DNA of 64,000 bases from Helianthus annuus (Eukaryota > Streptophyta > Magnoliopsida > Asterales > Asteraceae), in assembly GCF_002127325.2 (NCBI RefSeq), contig NC_035436.2, forward strand, positions 121,802,771-121,866,770. Reading direction: 5' to 3'. Numbering within the stretch: the first letter of the stretch is position 1; each line of letters begins with the position of its first letter. Below the pieces are notes generated by a model. It did not search any database. It had not been told where the DNA came from and saw nothing but the letters and a program-made list of their open reading frames with translations. Positions 41,144-50,022 of this stretch are shown here, one piece after another. The position numbers were made by a program, and so were the translations under genes.

Positions 41144-41151
41144 TATATAAA
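41144..41151 (+). promoter_or_regulatory. TATA box of Copia-A 5' LTR
   Basis: TATATAAA, eight bases after the hairpin. Counterpart at 48221-48228. Confidence 0.65.
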
Positions 41152-41366
41152 GGTGTAGTCTGAGCGATCCAGAGTAACGATTGATTGTATTCCACGCCGA
41201 AGCTCTGCTGGTGTGAAGATCGAGCTGTAAATCGTTTCAAATCAGTAAAACAAACAGTTAGAAGGAAGAACAAGCTATATCTACTTGCTTTTCTTATTAT
41301 TCCGCATCTGAATTGCAAGAGACAACCTCTGAACGACTCGTTCGGGTCAGCATTCGATCCTACAAG

Positions 41367-41378
41367 TGGTATCAGAGC
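41367..41378 (+). other. Copia-A primer binding site (initiator Met tRNA)
   Basis: TGGTATCAGAGC two bases after the LTR end, the standard copia primer site. Confidence 0.92.
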
Positions 41379-41928
41379 TTGGGAGGAGGTTTTCTGCAGA
41401 TTATAGCCGGATTTCATCATTTCTTCTCACTTCTACACCTTCTTTTTCTGATTCAGGAAGATTTCACGGTTGAAATTCATTCAATTTCTCACAGATTGTG
41501 TGCAATAGTGTCTAGATAAATCCTGGAAAGTTTGAAGTCAAAATTCAAAGTTTTTATGGACCAAATCATGTTCGGAATATGGATCGCTCAAATGACGTCA
41601 TCATGAACCGCTCGTAATTCACTGTTTTGGACCGCTCATTCGTACAGTTTTGAGTCTGGTTCGCTCCAAATTAGTGTCTGGACCGCTCGTGTGCATATTT
41701 CTGGATCGCTCATTTGTCCCTTTCTGGACCGCCCTTAGAACATTTCTGGACCGCTCGAAAGTTACTTTCTGGACTGCTCTTAGAACAATCTTTGGATCGC
41801 TCCAAGCATTTTCTGGATCGCTTATATATTCATTCAGAATCGCTTATTTGGATTATACTTGGTTCGCTTATCTGTTCAGTGGTGAATCGCTTTTCTGTCA
41901 GGTGTCTTGAAAATCGTGTTAAGTCAAC
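41379..41928 (+). other. Copia-A leader with ggaccgctc repeats
   Basis: Untranslated. From 41578 to 41895 the phrase tggaccgctc or a close variant (tggatcgctc, ggttcgct) recurs about 14 times at spacings of 20-30 bases. The same motif builds the LTR hairpin. Confidence 0.8.
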
Positions 41929-44262
41929 ATGAATTCCGAATTTTACAACGCATTTGTAACACCGTCATCACCAGCCGCGATTGCTCAAGCCATGAATCTG
42001 GAAAACGAGACGGGAACCACCCAGAAACCCCCAAAACTGATGAGTATTGAAGAATACTACGGGTGGAAGGATCGTTTTGAAAACTGGGTGCAGGTAAATC
42101 ATCTCAGATCATGGGAATGCATTTTGGAAAAGTACACATTGCCTCGAACAGAATTGCAAGTTATTATACAAATATCCGAATTTTCAGAACAAGAACGTGC
42201 AATGTACAGAGCAGAGAAAATGATGATCAGTCTATTACAGCAAGCGATTAAAGAAGATATATTCATTTTGCTACAGCACGACAAAACTGCTAAATCAATT
42301 TGGGATGCTCTTAAAGTAAAATTCGAGGGTAGCGAAAGTATGATCAAAAGCAAGAAGGCATTGCTTAAAAAAGAATTTGATTTGTTTAGCAGTTTGCCGG
42401 GAGAGGATACTAAAAAGCTAATCGAGAGATACTGCCACTTAGTGCGATCGTTATCAATGTTGGGAGTTGAAAAAGGTCGTGAGGAATGGGTTGATAAGTT
42501 GGCTGATGCGTTACCTCAGAAAGAGTGGGGAACGTATTTGATGATACTGAAAAACACGGGTGTTTATGACAAACTAACAATTGGTCAGTTTATTGAGAAA
42601 ATAGAGGGACAGGATCTGGAACAACAGAAGATAGCCAGGATGAATAACCCGAGTGGTCAACAGGATGTTAAAATGTACTATAAAGGTAGTATTCCGGTTT
42701 CTGAAGCTGAAAGAAGCCCAAAGATTCAAACCGCTTTCAGTGCTGGAGATTCATCAGACAAAGTTGATCAGGGTTCAAACAAGAGCAGCAGCGGGTTTTC
42801 ATCATTTCCGAGTGTGAATCCGAAAGAGACTAACACAAGCTTTCAGTCTCAGAGTACAAAAACCGGAAATGGATACATAATTCAGTGCAACATAGCTCTC
42901 AATCTTCCAGAAGGTCAAAGCTTCTCTGAAAACACTGCAAAAGACCATATGGCACTTCTGGGTTCTATTCTGTTATCTTATGAAGGTCTTGTTGCTGGTC
43001 GGATCGGAAATCCTATGCTCACCAAAGAGGATTACGATCAAATAGACGCTGAGGAAATGGAACTTATGGATATCAAATGGTGTCTTGCGAGTGTTCTTCG
43101 ACGAGCTGAGAAATTCAAAACCATTACCGGGAGAAATGACTTTCTTGATGCACATGTTTCTACTTTAGGTTTTGATAAATCTAAAGTTACTTGTTTTCGA
43201 TGCAGGGAGAAAGGCCATTTCAAGCGGGAGTGCAAAGGAAGAGAAGCTAGCGGAGCACAGAATCCATTCGGGAAAGATGACTATTATCGCAAAGCTATAT
43301 ATCAACAAGTTGGTCAATCCCAAGAACCGCAGACAGCTCATGGGAGAAAGATTGAAGACTCCAAAAGAGCATGTGTAGTAGATTTCAGCTGGAGTGATTA
43401 CATATCATCTGAAGCCACAGCAGAACGTGTTATCGATCAAGATGATGAGAAACTACCAGAAGGTTTCAGTTGGGATATGTTCGTGGATGAAAAGGGAAGT
43501 TTTAAAGCTTTCATTGCCAAGATTGTCCGAGAGCCAAATTTGTTTGCTACTTGGATGAGGTCTATTGGAGAGAATGTGTCAAGTGGAGATGAAAAGTCTG
43601 TGTCATCTGATGAAAGTTCAGATAGTACTGATAGACTTTCAGAACACTCTGGGGATGTTTCAGATAGTTCAGCTGAAATTGTACAAGATGAAACTGTTCA
43701 TGAACAGGATGTTGTATTTGACAAAACACCATCTGATTCTAGTGTATCTGATGCTGATTCTGAAAAATCAGTTCAATTTGATCAATCACCAGATCATAGT
43801 AGCAGTGATGATGAGGAAGAGAAACATATAAATATTGCAAAATCTCATCTGTCTCCTGAAAGTTTTCATTTTTATTTTGCAGAAAGAATGGAGAAACTGA
43901 AAGAGAAACAAGCTGCTAAAGAACAACAATCTGAATCTGAAGGCGATGTTCAGAATGTTGAAAGTGTTGATGAAAAGGTTATCAAGGTAGAGAATGAAAT
44001 AGAAAAGGTGATTGAAGTAGAGAAAGTGATTGAAGTTGTAAAAACAGTCGAAGTTGAAAAAATTGTTGAAGTCGTCAAGCCATGTGAGAAGTGTTTGGAA
44101 GCCTGCAAGGATTGTGCAGCCAAAGACGACATCATAGCTGAGTACGAAAAGAAGAAAGAGCAGTTATTGTTCAATCTAAACTACGTGAAAGAATCGTACG
44201 ATGTCTTGAACAAAACAGTAACTGGTCTCCAAAAACTAACACAGAAAGAGAACAGGCGTTGA
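41929..44262 (+). CDS. Copia-A Gag-like protein, N-terminal frame (777 aa)
   Basis: ATG 41929 starts a frame resembling the copia gag-polypeptide (UBN2-type) family: PPKLMSIEEYYGWKDRFENW at about 34-53 and KSKKALLKKEFDLF at about 142-155. A Ser-rich linker follows, then the GRIGNPMLTK segment (about 357-397), a CCHC knuckle CFRCREKGHFKREC (about 422-435), an acidic Ser-rich region, and a Val/Glu/Lys coiled-coil stretch (VEKVIEVEKVIEVV) from about 690. Expected role is particle assembly and RNA binding. The frame ends by a shift near 44222; the natural protein continues in the next frame. There is no protease motif. The long C-terminal half is unusual for Gag; its function is unknown. Confidence 0.85.
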   Translation: MNSEFYNAFVTPSSPAAIAQAMNLENETGTTQKPPKLMSIEEYYGWKDRFENWVQVNHLRSWECILEKYTLPRTELQVIIQISEFSEQERAMYRAEKMMISLLQQAIKEDIFILLQHDKTAKSIWDALKVKFEGSESMIKSKKALLKKEFDLFSSLPGEDTKKLIERYCHLVRSLSMLGVEKGREEWVDKLADALPQKEWGTYLMILKNTGVYDKLTIGQFIEKIEGQDLEQQKIARMNNPSGQQDVKMYYKGSIPVSEAERSPKIQTAFSAGDSSDKVDQGSNKSSSGFSSFPSVNPKETNTSFQSQSTKTGNGYIIQCNIALNLPEGQSFSENTAKDHMALLGSILLSYEGLVAGRIGNPMLTKEDYDQIDAEEMELMDIKWCLASVLRRAEKFKTITGRNDFLDAHVSTLGFDKSKVTCFRCREKGHFKRECKGREASGAQNPFGKDDYYRKAIYQQVGQSQEPQTAHGRKIEDSKRACVVDFSWSDYISSEATAERVIDQDDEKLPEGFSWDMFVDEKGSFKAFIAKIVREPNLFATWMRSIGENVSSGDEKSVSSDESSDSTDRLSEHSGDVSDSSAEIVQDETVHEQDVVFDKTPSDSSVSDADSEKSVQFDQSPDHSSSDDEEEKHINIAKSHLSPESFHFYFAERMEKLKEKQAAKEQQSESEGDVQNVESVDEKVIKVENEIEKVIEVEKVIEVVKTVEVEKIVEVVKPCEKCLEACKDCAAKDDIIAEYEKKKEQLLFNLNYVKESYDVLNKTVTGLQKLTQKENRR

Positions 44263-45869
44263 CTATGATGAATGCAACTTTAATGTCGAAGCAAAAAGCG
44301 ATAAATTTTTACATTGAAGAGAGTGCCAAATGGAAGCAAGAGTTGGAAACTGAAAAGATTGAAAATGAGAGAATTAGGAGATTATTGTTGAGTTATTCTA
44401 CCTCTGATTATCTTATTGATCGTGTTTATCCAACTGTTGCAGGTATGAAAGCTTTTCAAGACGAGAAGCCGAAAGAAAAGAAAGACTGTGGTAAGAAAAC
44501 AACTGTTAGCTATAACAAGTGTCCACCTCCAATTTGGGATGGGTATTCGCCTAGGAAACCAAATGAGGAGCAACTTGCAAAAGCGGTCAATATAAAGCTT
44601 AAAACCGACACAACTGATATCTTACCTGAAAACATTGATGTGACGTTTACCTCATCCGATACTGATCATGAGTCTGAAATAATCAAAAAGGTGGTCGATC
44701 AGGTGTTGGATACTGATGAGGAGACAAAGTCGAAATCTGAGTCTGAAAAGCCAAAGTCGTCAGTCAACAATCAAAATTCGTCGGTTAAACGGTCTTATAG
44801 TAAAGAATTTTTGTTATCAAAGGCAGATTTGAATGATGAAACATTCGAAGTTGTGTATACTTTGAATGGTTCTGACAAATTATATTACAACAAAGATTTT
44901 CCGATAATAAGTATTAAAACAGAATTAATCAACAAAACTTTCAAATTAGTAGAGGCAAATATTCCTGAATTAAAGGTTTTGAAAAGTTTTGATAAACCTA
45001 AAAAATATACTTCTAGAGTTCAACAACGTCTAAACAAAAAAAAAGGTTACAATTCTGGTCCTGGTTTTCCAAAGAAACCTAACCAAAATTGTAGCTACAA
45101 AAAGAAAGGTTTAGGTTTTGTTCCACCAGAAAATCACAAAAATGAGAAAAATTCTAAATCAAACACTGAATTTGTGACAGGTGGAAGCTCTGAAGATGAA
45201 CAACAGAAACCATTTTGAAGACAAACTAACAAAGAGTTTCTTGCTGAGAGGAGAAAGAATGGAACTGGAGTATTTCATCCGAGAAATACTCAAACCTGTT
45301 CTAAATGTAGTGAAGCTGGTCACAATGCATTGAATTGCTCAAAAGAGATCAAAGCAAAACAGGGAGAATCTCAGAAGTTAAAAGAAAAAGTTGTTGAAAA
45401 ATCTGAGAAATCCAAAATTTTTAAAAATTCAAAAAATGATGTTGGGGAATGTTCAAAAAAGGAAAAATTTTACAAAAGAAAAGGAAATGACAACCAAGTG
45501 TGGGTTGCAAAAAAGGTAGTAGAAAAGGTCGGCAATGAATCTGGTTCCACAAAGCCAGAAGAGCCACAAGTTGAGGAGAAAATTTCAGTGAATGATGATG
45601 TTTTTCCATCACAGAAATTTGAAGAAGTTAAAAAGAAAATTGGCAAAATTGAAATTTCAAATCAATTTTACAATGAAGAAAAAGAATTTGATGTCGAGAA
45701 AACATTCAATGGAAATGTTAAGAAAATTTTTGGGAAAATGTTAAGTGGGAAAGCTAAAGGAGTAAAAGATTTTTACGCAACTAAAAAGGCGACATATAAC
45801 CCTACAGCTGAAGAGTTGAAAGCCCTCAAGTCTGAGAAGACTTGGAGGGAAGTTTGTTTTCCAGAATAG
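44223..45869 (+). pseudogene. Copia-A Gag-like protein, C-terminal part (shifted frame, one stop)
   Basis: Continues the protein above after a net 5-base length difference relative to Copia-B. Coiled-coil-like start, then YNKCPPPIWDGY, KKYTSRVQQRLNKKKGY and a basic stretch. A TGA at 45216-45218 stands where Copia-B has Trp. The frame then resumes with a second CCHC knuckle (CSKCSEAGHNALNC, about 45298-45339), FYNEEKEFDVEKTF and a terminal stop at 45867. There is no DSG-type protease, integrase or RT after it. Confidence 0.8.
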
Positions 45870-47970
45870 TCGAAAGACTACGCCGGAGATCCCAAGTTTA
45901 TATCGTGGATCAGGAATCGGCATCATTCTAGTTTTTTTATGTATTTGTTTGAATGTTTGTGATTAATGTTTGAATGTTTTGCAGGTGAAAAGACTACGCC
46001 GGAGCTTCCAGGTGGTTAATTGCGAAGCAGGAATCGGCAATTTGATTGGTAAAATGGTGATGTAGACGTAATATTCCTACAATTGGTAGTTTTGGATATC
46101 TACAAGTGGTAATCTTGATCCCACAAGTGGTATTGGTGGTTGAATTTTGAGATGCTTGGATATGTTGAAGTAATTAAAGTTACTAGTGGTACAGAAGGTT
46201 CTTAAATGAAAATGGTAAATCAAGGACATTAACTTGTACTTGATTTACTATTCATGGCAAAAGATAGACAAAATGAGGAACCACATCCCCGTTCTTAAAT
46301 TGATACTCCTACAAGTGGTTGTTATCAACACAAATTCATTTTCCGGAAAAATCATTTTGATTAAAACAAACTTAAGTGTTTTGAAATCTAAATGAGAAAA
46401 TGATTTGTGAAAGGGGGAGTTCAGATTGTTTATGCCTAGTGAATGGCGATTTGATGTGATTCAGTGTCAGTTGTCAAGTTTCTGTACAGTTGGTTTTACT
46501 TTTTATGTTCTTATTGGGTTAAGAGTCTAGGAGTTTTCAAATTTTCTTTAAAATGTGTTTGCATTTTAGGGGGAGTAGGGAAATTTGAAAAATCCAAAAA
46601 CATTTGAAAATTTGAAAAAGCCAAAAACATGATAAAATTCAAAAATGAGTTTTGTTGCGAAAAAGAGGAAATGATAGTACATCAGTAGACTATCATAGCA
46701 TGCTAATGAAATGTAAAGTTAAAAAGAGTTAAACAATCTTACTATGGATGTGTCTTTATACTCAGTGATATCTGGGGTATTATCCCGGGACTTCTGCTGT
46801 ATGGAAGTACTGACCTAGTCCCCGAATAATACTTTCTGCTAAAGCTTTGAAACATAAGCTTCGCCCTCAGCATGCTGATGAAACAATAAAATTGATAGTC
46901 GCTGCTGTTGAAAAGCAAAAAGATCCTCTAAAGGGGACCCACCAAAAGTCGAGCCGTCATCTCTCTGCTGAACGGAAGTTCTGACCTGAGCTCTCACGGT
47001 TTCGCATTTAACCCCTTTACAGATATCAACTGTGGTATACTCACCTGTAAGACTGAATATTTGGGATCTGGATACGGGAGTATATTCAAGTGGAGTGATA
47101 CACAGTTAAGTTTAAGTCTCTAAAACATTAATATCGTATCTCGAATCGATTGAAATTTGTGTTGAGAATTTAAGAGGACAAACATACTGACAATCTAGGT
47201 AAATTGTTTAAAGCTTAAAATGAAATCGAGTTTAACGGTGTTGGTGATTTGTCTCATAAACTGATATGATCCTCTTGCGCGAACTCACAAAAATATTATC
47301 TGTAAATATTACATTTCTGTATGTTTTTGAAGTGGTGTCTAGTTATATTTCTCAGAAAATCCAAAAAGATTTTGTGTGTGTTTTAGCATAAAGTTTTGAA
47401 AAATCAAAAAGATTTTCGACAACTGATGTTGGAAAACTGATTTTCAAAATCCCAAATGCTGAACATGATGAGCAGAATTTGAGGGGGAGTGTTTGTGTAA
47501 ATCTAATTGTTTTCATTAATTTTCATCTTCTTCAAGTGGTTCATCATAGATAGTTGAGAGAGAGTCATGTGATGATACAAAATGATTTGAAATGTGGGTG
47601 AAAGAAATTTATTTCTGGGTTGAGATTGTGCAGGTAGCCAAGTTTCGATTATGGAAATCTATTCTGAAAGATTGTGAAGATCAGTCGATGATTCTAAAGA
47701 TCATGTCAACTGTTGATGCTGATGAACTTAAGGAATCAAGTGATCTGATCAAGAGAATTAGAGTGTTTTTAGAGCCAGGTTATTTGATTTTGAAAGCCTG
47801 TGAAGACCAGACAACGATCCTGAAGATGTTACTGAAGATCAAAAGAATGCCAGTAAATCGAGAAGGGGAGTCTGTAGATTGAAAGAAGAGAACGCCCAGA
47901 GACTGATCTAGTCTGAAGATGTGAAGACTCAGTATTGAAGTCAAGGTGTGTTAGCGACTCCATCAACATC
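45870..47970 (+). other. Copia-A 3' untranslated region
   Basis: About 2.1 kb without recognised coding sequence. It contains a local duplication (agactacgccggag ... caggaatcggca at 45873-45924 and 45989-46041), and a purine-rich tract with gggggagt near 46572. A block strongly conserved with Copia-B lies at 46755-47295. A 96-codon frame at 47592-47882 contains a repeated CEDQ-ILKM peptide but matches nothing I know. Confidence 0.75.
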
Positions 47971-47982
47971 TGAGGGGGAGTC
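47971..47982 (+). other. Copia-A polypurine tract
   Basis: tgagggggagtc immediately before the 3' LTR; identical to the Copia-B tract at 55266-55277. Confidence 0.88.
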
Positions 47983-48432
47983 TGTTGGTGCACTACATCT
48001 GTTGATTCCGTCTAGGTGTCTAGGATCAGGTCTTACATTGTATTGTATAGCATAGGGCACGAAATACGAGAAAACAGGAGTTTGTATAGGTTTTATAGGC
48101 TAGGATCGCTCATAGGGTCATAGAGTATGTGGACCGCTTATGTGTCTAATGTGGACCGCATATATGGACGTCTATGGACCGCTCATATGAACATGTGACA
48201 TATGAGCGGTTCCAAACCTCTATATAAAGGTGTAGTCTGAGCGATCCAGAGATTGTATTCCATGCCGAAGCTCTGCCGGTGTGAAGATCGAGCTGTAAAT
48301 CGTTTCAAATCAGTAAAACAAACAGTTAGAAGGAAGAACAAGCTATATCTACTTGCTTTTCTTATTATTCCGCATCTGAATTGCAAGAGACAACCTCTGA
48401 ACGACTCGTTCGGGTCAGCATTCGATCCTACA
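47983..48432 (+). repeat. Copia-A 3' LTR
   Basis: Direct repeat of 40906-41364. Lacks a 9-base piece present after gcgatccagag in the 5' copy. Confidence 0.94.
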
Positions 48433-48437
48433 GGTCC

Positions 48438-48826
48438 AATGAGAAGCTAGCCATTTGAATGGTCCTATTAGAATGAGTCTTGAAATAGGAAATTTAATGT
48501 TAGCCGTTTGAGTTAGGTCTAACCGTTTGAGTTTATAGTTGTCGTTTGAACAGTTGGCCGTTTGAAAGGTTGTGTCCGTTTGAGAAGTTTCAAACGGATA
48601 GGGGTTGTACTATAAATAGGTTGTTGTCAATGTCATTTGTAACGGTCAGGTCAGTTTATACCGAAGTGCTGCCGGTATTTCCTCTCACTGTAAACATTGT
48701 CAATTGAATATAAAAGAGGATTAAAGTGTATTTCAAGCTGTTTTTCTAGTGCGTTTCTTAGTTTCCGCCTCTGAAACGTACGAGAGCTCTTCCTAACGAC
48801 TCATTCAGGTCGAAACCGATCCTACA
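48438..48826 (+). repeat. Copia-B 5' LTR, second part
   Basis: Continues the LTR after the Copia-A insertion and matches 55482-55869 with very few differences. Contains ccgtttga-type motifs at 48505-48605, including the inverted repeat tccgtttga / tcaaacgga (48583-48602). Confidence 0.92.
48611..48618 (+). promoter_or_regulatory. TATA box of Copia-B 5' LTR
   Basis: TATAAATA about 10 bases after the tccgtttga inverted repeat; counterpart at 55654-55661. Confidence 0.7.
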
Positions 48827-48828
48827 AG

Positions 48829-48840
48829 TGGTATCAGAGC
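48829..48840 (+). other. Copia-B primer binding site (initiator Met tRNA)
   Basis: TGGTATCAGAGC two bases after the LTR end. Confidence 0.92.
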
Positions 48841-50022
48841 TCAGGACGAGGAGTTCTTGCCATATTCAGCTTGAAAATCTCATTTTCTACATCTTCTTTC
48901 ATAAAATCAATAAATTTTACGGTTGAAATTGGCTTAAAATTTCACACTGTGTTCGGATTTGTCATTTAACAAAGCCTCAGAAGTTTTAACATGAAATTCA
49001 ATGTAAAACTGATCAAAATGGCCTAAAAACTGTTGTCCGTTTGAATGAATCCAGTGACTGACCGTTTGGAACAGGTTCTATCGTTCGTAAATGTTCGACC
49101 GTTTCATCTGTCGTTTGAAATCTTGTCCTGTCGTTTGAAAGTGACATGTCCATTTGAAAAATGATCAGTTTGAATACGTCGTATGAAGTAGATCCTATCG
49201 TTTGAAAAAGGGGCATATCGTTTGAAACATGACAGTTTGAAATATGGTTCTCGTTTGAAAATTGTGTCCGTTTGACAGTATTGACCTAATCATATTAATT
49301 TGTTAAAAGTTAGTGATTTGGGCAGTCAAATGGAATATGTTTAAAAAAAAGGCCTATTAGTTCACTTGATTCATTGATTGAGTATTACAGTTTGACGGTT
49401 TGCATTCAAAGTTGCGGCCAAATCTTTCAATTGTCAATATCCACATTTAAAAAGGAAGTCCAATCAATTTGTCTTGAAGTTGTCGGCCATTAATGTCTCA
49501 AATTGTTTAATCATCACCGATTCATTTTGTGCATATGATTTGTCAGTTACATGGCCCAATGTCAATTTAATTCAGATTTAAAGGGCGGCAAATGTGATTT
49601 GTTAGTTAGAAGCCCACTTTGTGTCATCGGCCCATGTACTGTTATTGATAATCAAAGTTGTTTTTTTTTTAAATGATTGCAATCAAGTGAATAGTTTACA
49701 TCAAAAGTTATATTGAGGAATTGTATCAGTTCAAGTCATTTGAATTTAAGTTGTGATCATTCAGCTTGGAGTTCAAAGATTTCAAAGAGTCTAGTCAGTT
49801 AAATTAGATCCGGCTCATAGCAGTCCGCACAGTCTGCAGTCTGCACAGTGTGTCAACATTCAGTCCGCACAGTGTGTCAACTTTCAGTTCAAACAGAATA
49901 TTCACCAGTTCGAGTACCAGTTTTATTCTGTTAATTTATAAATCTATAAACTGATTGCTGTTTGTTTGTTTGTTTGTCAGGTATTCTTACAAGGTGATAC
50001 AGCTCATTTAAAATTCGGAAAA
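48841..50022 (+). other. Copia-B leader with cgtttga repeats
   Basis: Untranslated, about 1.2 kb. From 49030 to 49275 the phrase (c/t)cgtttgaa or a variant recurs roughly 14 times, the same motif as in the LTR upstream of its TATA box. Near 49820-49880 cagtccgcacagt(c/g)tg recurs three times. The last part (ttgtttgtcag at 49970-49980) resembles a splice acceptor. Confidence 0.75.

Larger units (their letters stand above)
40906..41364 (+). repeat. Copia-A 5' LTR
   Basis: Starts TGTTGGTGCACTAC and ends gatcctaca. Several ggaccgct(c/t)at copies occur at 41025-41135, the last two forming an inverted repeat. Confidence 0.94.
40906..48432 (+). mobile_element. Copia-A: pol-less Ty1/copia-type element inserted in the Copia-B LTR
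   Basis: LTRs at 40906-41364 (459 bp) and 47983-48432 (450 bp), differing by one 9-base indel and about six substitutions. Target copies ggtcc are at 40901-40905 and 48433-48437. Initiator-Met primer site; polypurine tract tgagggggagtc. Internal content is one Gag-like gene with a frameshift and a stop, then about 2.1 kb of untranslated sequence. It is the youngest layer of this nest. No protease, integrase or RT is visible, so any movement needed a helper. Confidence 0.93.

Noticed and set aside
47592..47882. 96-codon frame in the Copia-A 3' region as a gene
   Set aside because: Not conserved at the matching place in Copia-B, includes a small internal repeat, and no recognised domain.
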